Shown here one piece after another: positions 14,084 to 26,900 of a stretch of DNA of 64,000 nucleotides. The stretch comes from Gymnorhina tibicen (lineage: Eukaryota; Chordata; Aves; Passeriformes; Artamidae), in the NCBI GenBank assembly GCA_013399875.1, contig VXAZ01007996.1:620001-684000 (forward strand). Reading direction: 5' to 3'. The position numbers were made by a program, and so were the translations under genes. Position 1 is the stretch's first letter, and each line of letters starts with the position of its first letter. Below the pieces are notes generated by a model, which was not told where the DNA came from, ran no database searches, and worked only from the letters and a program-made list of their open reading frames with translations.

Positions 14084-14278
14084 GGTATGAACGCAGTGAT
14101 GATACTTCACAATGACTCCTTGCTCAAGGTCAGTACAAAGAAACTCATCTGTGGTGCTCAACAACTCACTTATTAATTGCTGAGTTCTAGAACTCAAGGC
14201 CAATTTCTTTAACATGCCTATAATTTTATGGAAAGATTCCCGGGTGTTTATGAGAAATGCAACAAGCTTTTGTAACAA
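14084..14278 (-). other. Candidate internal coding exon, unknown protein
   Basis: On the minus strand a frame is open for 86 codons (14033-14293). Inside it, ATTGCAG (acceptor ending at 14279) and GTGAGT (donor beginning at 14083) bracket exactly 195 bases, or 65 codons, in phase 0 at both ends. The peptide starts LLQKLVAFLINTRESF and continues with leucine-rich, probably helical sequence (KIIGMLKKLALSSRTQQL) before an acidic patch and KYHHCVHT. The donor matches consensus well. The acceptor lacks a good pyrimidine tract, which is the main weakness. I do not recognise the protein. A retroposed fragment or a chance frame remains possible. Confidence 0.22.
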
Positions 14279-14589
14279 CTGCAATTTTTCCATGCAAATT
14301 CTTTCAAAATGAACTGATTTAATAATCTGAAATGATTTCCTTGCTCAAATCCTTTGAAATGAAATATGATAGCAATAAGCTTTTGCTATTTTACCTGAGG
14401 ATTAGTCCTGCTGGTATTTGAAGATATAACTGAAAGGGTACCTCTGACTAATACTTATTCTGGTAATTTTTGTAACACCTTGAAAAAAAATTAAAACTTG
14501 CTAGCTAAGGGATTATTATAAGCATATAAGAATAATATACACCTAACTCATTAGCCTTATTCTTCTGTTTTGCTAAAATATGCAATTTT

Positions 14590-14735
14590 AAGGCTTTAAC
14601 ACCTCAGATGCTCTTGGCTTATTTTGTGAATGCCATTTAAATGCATGCTAGTGGGAGTTATTCCATTAGAATATTTGCATGTGCTACTTTTCCAGTTGCT
14701 AATTATCTAATAAAAATACTTGCTAATTTACAGAT
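14590..14735. promoter_or_regulatory. Candidate regulatory block with POU octamer
   Basis: A perfect octamer ATTTGCAT is present at 14673-14680. Nearby are ATTTAAATGCATGC and GCTAATTATC. This arrangement of POU and homeodomain sites resembles vertebrate enhancers. It is a motif-only inference in AT-rich DNA. Confidence 0.18.
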
Positions 14736-15394
14736 GTTCTGTTGCTGCACTATTGTCCTGAACCTTCCTTTCTCCTACACTGTTCCCTTGAAATCATAGG
14801 GCCATAAAGGAGGTATGAAAAATTGCATTACTAATGGCATATTGAGGTGTTTAGATCCTTCAAAAGGCTTCTTTTTAGTTATTTCTTTCATCCAAACAAA
14901 TACATAAAAATATCTCAATTTTCTGCTAATAATCTACAACTCAGCAAACCTGAGCAACATTTTCTTTTTTAAAAAATGCTGTTTAAATCACACAATAGAA
15001 AATTTCCTTCACACAGAACAGTTTCAAGTAGAGGGGAGTTTTGAAAATCTGAAAGTTGTTACCAAAAAAGTACCTTTAAATGACAATAAGAGTGAAAAAG
15101 TTCTGTGCATTTTTTGAAGAGTACACATCTTTGACAAGCTGTTCACCAAGCTCCTGGGTAACATCTCTCCAAACCTACAGATAATCGGTGTAGCAGATGC
15201 CCTGGTGCAGCTGGGCTGAGGTGGCTGAGATCCTCTGAATAGACTTACTATCGTGCATCCTACTCACTTCCAAGTGCTAAAATTCATGGCATTCCTTGGG
15301 GTAATGAGGGGGCGTGACTCTCCTGATGGTTTTAGTCATCATCTGTCTCCTGTCTTGTATTGCAAGATTTGGGAGGAAAACATCATCACGTTTT
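14736..15394. other. Non-coding sequence, nothing recognised
   Basis: AT-rich unique DNA. A short balanced-composition patch at 15140-15240 has no open frame of interest and no repeat that I recognise. Confidence 0.6.
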
Positions 15395-15541
15395 CCTGCT
15401 GTGTTTTGGGGTAGGGTTTACGTGTTTGGTTTGGGTTTTTTGTTTGTTTGGGATTTTTTTGTCTGTGTGGTTTCGGGATTTGTTTGTGGGTTTTTGCTTG
15501 TTTCTTTGTTGTTGTTGTTGCTTGCTTGGGGTTTTTTTTAA
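15395..15541. repeat. T/G-rich low-complexity tract
   Basis: Nearly all bases are T or G, in units such as GTTT, GGGTTTTTT and a (GTT)4 run at about 15509-15522. Read on the minus strand it is an A-rich tract broken by C. It therefore resembles the decayed A-rich tail of a retroposed sequence lying on the minus strand. The open frames across it are low-complexity artefacts. It has several GGG runs but with long loops, so quadruplex potential is weak. Confidence 0.75.
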
Positions 15542-18500
15542 ACTGTACTGAGTATAAAAGAGAAGTAAGGCCAAACTGAAACATGCTGTATAGTCTAGTA
15601 CATCTGCTAGTTTAAAAAGAGCTTATCTGAGACTCATAAAACCAGCAGCCAGTTTGGTCAGTTTGTTTTCTGGGCACTCACATGGGATAGGAACAGGGAA
15701 ATGTGCCCTTACTTGCTACAGGTTTTGACTCCTCTTATATCAGTTTAACCTCCAGGGTGATGATGTGTAGGAGACCAGAACTTCAGCTTCCAGCAAAGGC
15801 TCCCTTCACAGATTTGAGTGAAAAAATAGTACCTGTTTCTTTCTTATGTAACAGAAGGAAGCCTGGATGCCATCAAAAGGCCTTATGAAAAGGTCATAAG
15901 ACAGTGTGATTTTGGTGTACTTCTGCTTTTGGCTGGAATGTAGGTTAGTTCACCTACACATCAATTGATATTGCTATCAGAAGTTTCTGAATAACTTAAA
16001 AATAAGCTACAGAGATTACAAAAATTGGTTTCAAGTGTACATTTTGCTGAAGAACTAAACTGCTTTAAGCCCTTAAAACTTTACCCTTATCCTCAGCATT
16101 TGTCTTGTTTATTGAAAAGCAGCCCAATGTCCATTATTCATTTTGCTTTTTAACATTAAGACAGAAAAACCTGTAGAGCTAAAAAGGTATGAACTGAAGG
16201 TGTATAATATTTGGCCTGAAACTTAATGTCCTACAGTAAAGCTTGAAATAATTTAGAAAATGCATCCATAGCATATGTTCTTAAAAATTACTTTTGTTAC
16301 AATCCATTAATCAATTTATCATGTCTGCTCCTTTCCTTAATATTTATCTGAAATATCTGGCTGGATAATTGTAAAGGGATCAACAGAAGAGAGACAAGAG
16401 TTTGTCTGAGGTTTGAAAAAGTGCTTATACAGAAGCTGAAGATCTCAATGTAGTTGGCAGAATGAAGGTTAAGGTGAGCTGGTTAAAGTTTATCTCATCT
16501 TTAGGGAGAAAATTGCTAGCTCTAAGTCAAGTTCTTTAATGTAGCAGGAAATGGTATAGCAAGATCCTATAAAGAGAAGTGGAATTTCTCAAAGGTTTCA
16601 GGGATTCTCTATCACTAAATAAATGTTGTGTGGTTGATGCATAAACTACTGGGGGCAATTCTTTAAGGTATGTTACGGATCAAGTCAGACTGGAACATCC
16701 TAATGGCTCCTTGGTGGGCCATTGGTTTGGTCTTCTATAGGCATTGAAATGTCACCTCCTCCAAAAGTGTGCATCATTCTTCTTTTATACACATCCGATC
16801 TATTCTTGCATGTTCTTAGTTTATGAGATCTGATGTGTCTGATCATGAGGTAGGACAGCAGCTGACAGGTCTCTATTACAGTTGTCATAGCTTACTTGAA
16901 AATAATTGCAAGTGCAAATAACTACAATCAGTTTGTATAGCTTCTATTATGTTTCTAATCAATACAGGCAGGTATTTTTCTGTTTTTCTGCCTTATTGTA
17001 GCACATTATAACCTATTTTGCTTCAAACATCACAAACCTTTGCAGTCCCATAGCTAAGGAAAATATTGGAATATATTAACAGTAGGTTGTCATTAGTTTG
17101 AATTGGTCTCCTTCCATGAGTGAACTATGTATTGGCTGCCAGGTTGTGTGTGGAACAATTTTCACTGGTGTAGCATAAACCCCATCATGCAATGACAATT
17201 ACTGAGACCTATATCCCATAAAATGTACTTTAATTTTTTCTCCTTCTGCAGTGTTTAGGAACAACTTAGACCCCTTGAGCACTTGGAGATTTATACTGAA
17301 ATTATTGCCACCAAATTGTTTTTTTAAGCATAGATTGCAAATCTTTTAAAGCATTTATTTGAATTTGTGTCATATGCTGCAATTAACTTGCCATTACTTG
17401 CAGCTGCCCTTTCCAGTGAAAAGATTAGAAGATAGGAATTTATAATCAGGGAACCTCAACACAGCTGTCAGAAAAGACTTGGGATCAGTACAAGTAGTCT
17501 CAAGGGACAACTTGAAAGGCAGATTTGAACTGTGAACTTCTATGTCAGAATTTTGATTGCCAAGGACCCTTCTCGGTCACACAACAAGGATAATGAGAAC
17601 TACGGACTTAAATGCTCTTGGACAAAAGTTTATTATAACCACACAGAGAAATAGCCCAAATATGTCACAGTAGATTCATGGTTATTACTGAAACAATGCA
17701 TTAATGTTGGCAGTCACTTGAAATATGGTATGTATATAATAGTTTCATTTAGTATCACTTAAAGGTCTCTACTGCAAAGAGGCATGACCTGTCACTGATG
17801 TATGCTGCTATAACAAAATATGAGAGTTATCCCTTTCCTTTGACAAATTTCAGATCACTCATTTACTGCACAAAATGAGAGGAATGTAGGATAAGTTATA
17901 AAGAATTTAATTTGGCTTTGTGCTGTGTGTTTCTTATTCTAGAAATTCAGGGGATTTTCCCCAAAATAAGGAACATCAGAAGATTAGGTATAGGTTTTAT
18001 TTTAATTTAGAAAAACAACCCTTTACCCATAACGCAAAGAGAAAGTAGCTTTGAAGGTCCTCGGGTTTTAACCTGTTTTGTTGTGATGGCCAAAGATATT
18101 TCATTTGAAATAACGTTCCCAGATATATATGTGTAGTTCATTCTGAGATTCATAATTCAGTAATGTTGTATGCCAAAATAAATATATAATAAGAGAGTGT
18201 CTGTCTCTGCCATAGAAATGACAGAAACTAAAAGAAATTATGGCTTTTCTAAGGAAAGTAAAAGTTTTGTTCTCTAGTCTCTGTCTGCTGTTACTTTTGG
18301 AAAGAATCAATGTTCATGTTGCTGTTGAGGTGTTGTGACATGGTTTTCAAACTGACTTGCATGTCATGCCATGGTGGTTGGGAAGACAGGGAATGTCACC
18401 AGCTTTCAATAGAATATGGAAAACAAGATTAGTGCCTCCATATAATGCAGTAAATAACTTTGCAACAGTAGCTGATGCTACAGATATTGTGAGTTTTTAC

Positions 18501-19620
18501 TTTACCATAAACTGATAACTCTGAAGTGACAGCAATGATTTCAAGATCTCTCTTGCTGCAATTTTTAAATCACTACAGAAATGAAATAAGAAAAGACTGT
18601 GGAAGTTCTTGGGAAAAAAAACCAACTAAAAAGCTCGTTTTACACTTAAAAGAGCAGGTGCAGTTTATTCTGATAGTGAAATCTATCAAGTTCGAGATTT
18701 TATTTCTAAAATGCCTTCAGAAATGTAGCCCTATTGAGGAGACCGTATTGACTATGTAATTCAGGATGCAACAAAACAATGAAAGAGGAGTTTAATAAGG
18801 TGGAACTGATTGGGTTGGACATTCGTATACCTCTGTGAGTATTGTTTAATTGTCCATGAGATTGAGTTGTTAAATAAGCAGACTAATACAAACTGAGTAA
18901 CACAAGAAGGAGAACTAATATGAGATCACAAAAATAATTTTGTTTCTAATATATAGTTCTTAATTATAGTGTTCTACACTCAGTGCTGTATGCTTGAAAG
19001 CTTACAGTTCACATCTGTGGGGAAGGAAGCAAAATAAATGTTATTTGTCAATACTTTAAATTTCACTTGGGTACATACAATATGTACTTGAATTTTAAGA
19101 TGTGGAACAATTAAAAGATTACTTGGTTGACACTATAAGTATGCCTGGAAGGTGTAATAGAGAAAAGTTTAGGTTGAAACTTTGATCTTATTTTACAAAT
19201 ACAGGCCGAATAGCTGACTGAGAATCAAATGTCCACATCAGGAATGCACAGAGTATTGATTCTTCATTTAAGGATGATGGTCTGTCTGTCTTTCGGATGT
19301 AAATGTATCTGTTCTTTCTCATTCAGCTGTGCCACTGGAAAGGTTATAATCCTTTTTCTAAGTCCAGCTGCTCCTCACTGCTGTCTGCTGGGGGTTATCT
19401 TGCTCCCAGCTATGCTGACTGGGTTGCCAGGGCTCACTTAGTACATTTCAATCAGAATCACCTGGGCTTGCAAAAAAGCACTGTTTAAATAAGTGAGGCT
19501 AAGGTTGGGCTAACTGTCTTTGGCAAAAAGGGGTCAGTTGGCTGAGTTGGCTTTCACTGTGTCTGGAAAAATAAGTGGTTACTACCTTTAATTTGTCACT
19601 ACTTGTTTGTTCCACCCACC
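15542..19620. other. Non-coding sequence, no supported gene
   Basis: AT-rich unique DNA without CpG clusters, long frames or recognisable repeats. The frames present (15703-15888 plus, 16700-16888 minus, 18101-18310 minus, 18526-18759 plus, 19229-19441 plus) have no domain signature and I regard them as chance. Confidence 0.65.
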
Positions 19621-19682
19621 TTAATGACCCCTCAAGATGACCCTGGGCAGCAGCTGGTTGTGCTGAGGGGAGACTTCTTTAA

Positions 19683-19816
19683 ATGGCGTTGGTACTGACC
19701 AGCCTCACGTATTCCCATGAGAAGTTTGACAGCTACAAGGGTGTTCCACAAAGTGTTTGGCAATGGCGTACATGTGATCTGTGCAGGTGGTTGTTGTTCA
19801 TCTACAAGATTGGACA
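19683..19816 (+). other. Candidate first coding exon, unknown protein
   Basis: An ATG at 19683, directly after an in-frame TAA, opens 44 full codons that run up to a strong donor, ACA|GTAAGT, at 19816/19817. The frame would stop immediately inside the putative intron (TAA at 19818-19820), as expected if the splice is real. The peptide begins MALVLTSLTYSHEKFDSYKG and ends CRWLLFIYKIG. The region is richer in G and C than its flanks. The start context has G at +4 but T at -3, so initiation there is not strongly supported. An internal exon with an acceptor at ACCAG (about 19697-19701) is the alternative. I do not recognise the product. Confidence 0.18.
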
Positions 19817-19829
19817 GTAAGTGGGGAAA

Positions 19830-22800
19830 AAAAATTGTTCTTGGTTTGCTTCTATCTGTTTACATGCAAATGACATGAGGTGGGGAGATGGAAATGAAGA
19901 TATTTCATTTATCTTGCTTCCAAGGCAGCTTCTGTGCTTTCTGCAGTCAATGTTTTCTTAAAGACCCTTCTTTCATAGGAAGTCTGTGTAACTTTGTGGA
20001 TTTTGTGTTTTGTAATTTAGGCTGCATTAAGGGCAAGATGTTGTATGGTTCTAAGAAAAATGGCTAAAACATAGTTCACTAGCAAGAACTTTTGTAATGG
20101 TTGGCCCTTCAATTAATAGTGAAAGGGAGCAAACATGAAAGATAATGAACTTCAGCTGAATATCACCTGAGCATTAAAAAAGTATTCCCCTGGGACCAAT
20201 GTTTACTAAATTTTAGAAACAGATTTCTAAATAGTTGATTTGATGTAGTGTTCTCTATTTCACTGTTTCATGGTGAGCTGGGTATGATACTTAAAGAAGC
20301 TACACAGTATTTTGGATTTATGATAATTGACGTGGGATGTCTGCTGTAAGAGAGACTTATTTCATGTAAATTAACACTCACAAATTCTTCACAAGTGTCC
20401 CTTTGTAAGCTAACATAGGTAATTTAATTTCTGTTAATCATGAAAACAGCTGTTTCATCAAATCACCATGTCTTGAATTCTGCTGGCATTAACAAGCAAC
20501 GAAAATGCTTTCCAAGTAGAAACTCTGCAGGATTCTAAGTTAACAGAAAGACATCTATGGTTTACACCAAGGAGGATCTGACTCATTATCGTTAGCATTT
20601 TACCAATGCACTGTAAAAGATAAATAGGTTCTTAGAGCTAACAGAGAACACTGGATGTGTTGGCACTGATGTTTGTGGGAATGAAAAGTCAGAATGAGAG
20701 GGATTTAAATATCCGTGGTGCACCAATGATCAGTTTAATCATGTGAGTTTACTTTGACAAAATATGAGATGCTGGGGAAACATTTTACAATAAGGAGTTT
20801 GTTCTCTCTGCCCTCTTTGGGACTGTTGGATGTGATGGGTTGTGCTGTAATCACTCTGAAACCTCAGGATATGTTTGAGTTGAATTACATTGCAAAGCTA
20901 TAAAATAAAATTCATTGCATTAAAAATAATTATTTAAAATTCAGTAAAGTCAGATGAAATGACAGCAGCTCTTCAGCTGTTAGAATGAGTTCATTAAGTT
21001 ATCAAAATCAGGCATATGTATTTTGCATAAATCAGGTAAAATTGTGAATTCAAAAATGTTAATGTAATTTTTCTGACAGAAATGTATTATAGAGTATAAG
21101 TAATTACATTCATAATAAAATGTGGTATTCAGAAAGGCCTTTTACAGGACAGATTTTTCCCCCCTCTCCCCCCAGTTTTCCACCCTTAGATACTATCACA
21201 CATTCTTGGTTTTTTCCCTACCTGTTTGTTGGTGTTGATTCTGGCTCTGGCTGAGAGAGGGCAAAATATTCTCATATACCACGAGAGTGAGTCATTAACT
21301 GCACTGAATTTACTCTCCAAGAGAATGCTCCCCTCATACTTTTCTTGGCAACCATTAACAGACACACTTTAAAATGCTGCCAGGTCTCCAGAGGATCCTT
21401 GATATCGATCTTATCTGAGGGAAACGTCTGCTACCCTGGTCTTCCTCAAGTATTGTGCACTGCAAAAGTGCAAATTTCTCTCTGCCTAGTGACATGTAGT
21501 TTTAATAGAAGCAAAGAAAATCAGAATCTGTTAGTAAAGGAATATTACAGTAATAAAGTCAAGAGGGATATGTATTAAGATTTCTGTAAGATTATGTATT
21601 ATCTCCTGGATGGAGATTTGTGCCTCTTGGCACACCTGTCTGGAAAGAAACTTGTGTGAAAAAGAAAGTAAAATTTGTAACAGACAAGTGAAGTAGTCAC
21701 CATTTTGTTTAGTGAAATAATCTACAATTAGAGAGGAGTCATCATGACATGAAAGACTCGTGGCACTCTGCCACTGTTGCACTGCTGAGCACAGGTGCTA
21801 AAGAGAGTTTAACGTAGACCCATATGTTGTAAGACCTCAAAAGACTCAAGGAACCCTGTTCCAAATGTAGGAATGTAGGTTGCTCAAGCTCCTACATAAT
21901 TCCGGTCCTTTATATTTGTGCTAAGGTAGTCTTTTATAACCTGATCGCGGATTTTGCCTTTTTCTCAGGAAAAAGCAAAAGTCATAGTCTTGTCCTTGCC
22001 AAATTTCTAGTTTATCTCTAAAGTATTAAAGTACAGGATCCTTTTTGACTATAAAAAATAGATGGTTTCTAAAGTGCAGGTAAAATGTGCATTTATAGTT
22101 CACGGGGGAAAAAAGAATATATTTTATCTGAAGTGTATGCACTCTTGGAAAAAAAGTCTTTTTGAAGTGTTAAATATGGAAAATTTTTAATACAACAATT
22201 AAAATCTGGTAAAGTTATGGGGAATAAAAATAAGTATATTTCCTTGCAATAAGAAAAATCAAGTGATCATACATCATTTTACATTGAGAAAAGTAGTTAG
22301 AGACTGGCAACTCAGACTATATGAGATCAAGGCATTTTACATTATGCAGAAAAATGATTGAGTGCTTACTTTTTAATATTATTTTTTTAACTTTACTTTC
22401 ATTTGTGAAAGTAACTTGCTAAAAATGCCACAATTAACTAATTTTTTTATTTGCAGAGTTGCAGAATTACCTTTGCATACAGTGACTTTAATCAAGTACA
22501 CGTATCAGTTTTGATAATTTTTCTGCAAAATTAGCAAAAATCTTGTATTTCCAGTTTATGAAACAATTGCTGCTTCTGTGTTATGAGAGTAGACAATATC
22601 AAATCGTGATGCAGACAAATAATGTAAGAAAGCTGAATCACATTTGCAAGTTGTGATATGATGGACCTGTTTTAATGCTTGTGGGCTCATCTGCTTGTAA
22701 GAGGGCTGAACCCATTTCAGGCTGACACTTGAAAATCAAAATAAAGCATTAGAGTAAATTATTTAATCCCCACTGGAAATGAGATGAGGTAGACAAGAAT

Positions 22801-23479
22801 TTGGCTGCCACGCTGCTCTGTAAAGTTTCACGGAGGGGACATTGTGAAGACTGAAGAGTGAGACTTTTGGGGTGGTTTATTGGCTTGCAGATTTCTCTCA
22901 GTACAGAATTCTTTGAAAGGTATCCCACCATCCGTGTGCCTTCATTAATGTGAGAAAGGCCATCAACCCTTCCAGCCAGAAGGAATAATCCTGCCAAATT
23001 ATCTCGCACAGATCTTGCAGTGGGCTTTCTGGTAATGTGCCAGCTATTAATTTTTCTTGCTGAACAGTAATTTTCTTTCCTTAATTTTCGACACCATATA
23101 AAATACTGTTATTTAAACTACTTCCTAAAGGCTTACAGAGCATTTTTAAGAAGTTTAGTTTGAACACAAGCATTTTGTTAGGACTCAGAAGTAAAAGAGG
23201 GCTAAACCTAAGATACCCAAGGTCTCAGGAAACTGTAACTTCATCAAGAATTGATTTCATTCACGTTAGTGGAGTGACAGATGACATTCCAGAGGGAGAT
23301 CATGGCATCTTCTCATAATAGCCATGGAAGTGGTTTCTTTCTCTGTTTCTCTTGCTCCTGTTGACATCTATGGATATCTGCAGTTTGGTCTCAGTGGGAA
23401 AAGACAAAATTGGTGACCATTTGTAAGATGTGTGAATGTGTAGTTATGCCAGTGCTGCTGTTGTGACCGATATTCCCCA
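19830..23479. other. Non-coding sequence, no supported gene
   Basis: AT-rich unique DNA. A short C-rich run lies at about 21160-21175. Open frames at 21345-21578 plus, 21531-21782 minus and 22749-23009 minus show no domain or conserved-looking codon pattern. Nothing else recognised. Confidence 0.65.
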
Positions 23480-23911
23480 GATTAAATACTCGTTTTTAAA
23501 TGAAGTCTGTATTGACTGCCCACCTGTGACGGAAGAATACATTTCCCTGGTGCCCGGAGGGTCTGGTCTGTTCGTGTTGATTGTGCAAGCAGCTGAATGA
23601 ATACAGCGTCTGTGGGCGAGGGACGTTTTACTGCCTTACTGGAATGGAGAACCAGAGTGCTTCTGGCGAGGAGGAAGAACCCTGCAGCTTTTGGGAAAAC
23701 CCAAGGCCATGAGTAGGAGCAGGTTCTTCCCTCTGGGATCAAACCTGGTTGTGGTGGACTGTAGGGCTGTATGAGGGACCACCTGGAATCCCAGCTGACT
23801 CTCTGGATTAGGCCATGCTGTTTAACTGTTGAAAGCAATGTAGCTCTTGTGGTTCCTTGCTATGGTAAATTATTTGGCCAGAAAACAAAAACCAAACTAA
23901 AAAAAAAAACC

Positions 23912-23942
<31 letters not shown>

Positions 23943-23952
23943 AGAGAGGGGG
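23480..23952 (+). repeat. GC-richer segment ending in a poly(A) run; possible retroposed copy
   Basis: About 400 bases of clearly higher GC content, with several CpGs (23530-23670), run into an A-rich stretch. That stretch ends in 28 uninterrupted A at 23912-23939, followed by a GA-rich run. A GC-richer body with a 3' A tail is what a retroposed transcript looks like. I cannot see AATAAA or ATTAAA in the 30 bases before the tail, nor a convincing target-site duplication. The frames on both strands (23482-23838 minus, 23771-24127 plus) are not recognisable proteins. The A tract is certain; the retrocopy reading is inference. Confidence 0.35.
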
Positions 23953-26900
23953 AGAAAGTGGTGGGATACAAAGAATGACCTTGCCTTTTGGCCCAAAAGT
24001 GGAGACCAGTGCTCCAGGTACAGTATCACAAAGCATACGCTATGATTCCTACAATAGGAATCCTTTACTTAATCCATTACTTATTGGTAGAATTTTCTTT
24101 AGTGGTGACTTTTTGTTCTACATGTAAAAAAGCCAAAATAAAATTATGCAACATTTAGGAATTGTACCTCAGCCAAAGTGGCTTACATTCATTTGAAACA
24201 TCATCTGTCTCAGTAATTAGAATACTTACAGTTAACAGGGACCTGGCCCAAACTATTTGTTTTTGGACTGTGTTCTGTTTAAGCATCTGCCCTTGAGTTA
24301 ATTTTTTTAAAATTTCTCAGTATGTTCTAGCTGTGGTCTGCATATTTAATTCCTCTTGGATATTTTGATACAGTTATGAATGCATGATGGTTTCAAACAA
24401 AAAAAAACTTGATATTTTCTGCGTGGTTAGAATAAAGAACTATAGTATTTTCCATTATGAGCAGATCTTTCTCATGTTTTTTTATTCTGCAAAATTTATA
24501 TTTCTAAAAAAAAATTAAAACCTTTAGGATATGAGTGAAAGAGTCCCATATTTACCTCAGTGACCTTCTAAGGTAAAACAAAAATGCATTATAAAAGTGG
24601 GAGTTTCTGTGACAGTATGAGCTATGAATATTATGCTAGAGTAGTAGGAAATTATATTAATTTTGTTGTTTTAAAGTACAACCATTCCAGTTCAGTTACA
24701 GTATTTTAAAAGCATATTTTAGGACTAGCTATATTTGCCCGTTATTCTTTGAGTTACTTTACTGGTACCTCCATTTGTATTCTTACTGAAGAAGAGGTGC
24801 AGAAATCCTGTTCTAGAATATTAAAATATTTAAAGACATTGAAATAGCTGCCACTTGAGACATTTTTCTAGACATCAGTCTCTCAAAATCAAAGTAATAT
24901 GGAAATATTTACAGAATTTTAATTCCAGAAGTTAAAAATATCCACATTTTAAATATGAATTAGTAAATAGAGGGAAAATTTCCAGTACTTTTTGGTTTCA
25001 TTTTGGATTTCCTTTCATTCTTCATGGGTAAGAAGAAAAGGAGAAAACTGCTTAAAAAGAGAGCATTGGTGATGTAAGTTGAGGAACTCTGGCAGAAAAT
25101 TGTCATAAGACACTTGATCCATCTTGTACCATACATAATTGTATTATCAGTGTACTCTGTGCCTATATCTGCATCTACGTGTATATATTTGTCATACAAA
25201 GGAGGATCTTTTTTTTTTTTTTCCCAAAAGAGTTACAAGATCATATAGACATTAAGAAAAGTAAGAACTTTGTATGTGTCACTTTCCAATCAAATATCTC
25301 AAACTACTACACAAAAATGAGAGCTAACATTCCAGTTAGAGCTGGAGAAAATAAGGTCTGGGGTGTTAATACCACACTGCAGTTCACAGGTTCAGCCTGG
25401 GCAGAGAGAGGGGGAAAACTCTGCTTCTCTGTTTGCCCTGTACTGTCAGCTCTGACAAATGCCATTTAGTGTTTTCTTGTTACTAGGTCACTGCTAATGA
25501 CACCTGAAATGTAGATGTGAAGTGAGAGTGTGAAAAATGCTTAATAGCTGTTTTGTCAGGGAAAAGTTATACATAAAATCACTTTGTACTTTTTTATTGG
25601 AACAATTCAGCTATTAAATCATATTTAACAATTCCAATTTTTTGATGCGTGGTATGCTGTAATTACCACCCATTTTTATTATTTTTGGCAAATGATCATT
25701 GCTGTGCTCTGAGGACTTCACCTAGACAGATTTTTCCATTTCATGCAACACAAAAGCAGTTTTTTAGCTCCTCTAGCAGTGCTTATGTTCAATCCACCAT
25801 ATTAAGCAGTGACCTATTAACAAGAAGGTTCAAAGGCTTAGCAATACATGTGTTTGGATTTAGATTGGCTTCCACTGTCCTAGAAGTTAAGCTCAGTCAT
25901 TTAGAGCTCCTAGAAATCATCCTGGAACAGTGAATTTAACTGACCACTGGTTAGTAAGAAAATAGTATATAGAAAATCTACAATTGAGTACCCTTGAACC
26001 CAGTGGAGTTATTGTCCCCATACTAAGGAATCCTTAGCCACATCACATTTTAGATCCAGTCATCAAGCTTTGGCTTGCTAGTTTATATTCTTCTGACAGA
26101 GAAGTGAGTGACCGTTGTGAAATATTTAGCATTTTCCTGACCCATCATCATTTGCATAAAAAAATTAATTGGTATCATGTTTGACCACTACACTCCTTTT
26201 GCCTTCCTTATGTAGTGATGACAGCAGAGAAAGACATTTTAGAGTAAATGAATATACTTCTAGACTACGTAAAGATGTTCTTTCTGCTCAAACCGAAGAT
26301 GAAAATTCGCTTTGTATTCATGCTCCGTGTTGAGTACCACCATGAGAATGGCCCTTTAACTCTTTGTACCAAGTGGTGTGGTGAACATTTTGTGTTAGAC
26401 ACAGCTCAGTAGTGGAAACAATAGATCAGCAAAAATTCATCTGGCTTTCCTTGGCCTTGGGTGGCACTGGGGACTCCCGTAGTTCTTTTGTCAGTAACGG
26501 GTCTTTACAAGTGGGTCTGGTCTTCAGATTCCCAAAGGATGATTTTGTCCCCTGTGCCTGCTTATCCAGATGATGTCTGAGACTTTCAGGAGCTTTGTCA
26601 TTCTCTGGCTTCTAACTAAAGGACGTGCTCTTGGCTGTGCTCCAAGATAATCCATTCAGTTGCTTGATGTCCTGTAGCCTGGGGACAGGGAGAAGGTGAC
26701 TCCACCAAATAATGAAGAATCTATTCTTATTGGCTGGATGGCAATTCTATACAATAATAAAATAAAGTAATTAATGTATCTTAATTACAGTCCTCTTTAA
26801 AATCCGTTGTCTTGGCAGATTTTTTCAATAATGTGCAACTAAAAAAACAAACCCAGAAAATATACAGATGCAACTTTGTTAATAATTCATACACACATTT

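Noticed and set aside
15314..15584. Four overlapping open frames on both strands
   Set aside because: All are translations of the same T/G low-complexity tract and have no independent coding evidence.
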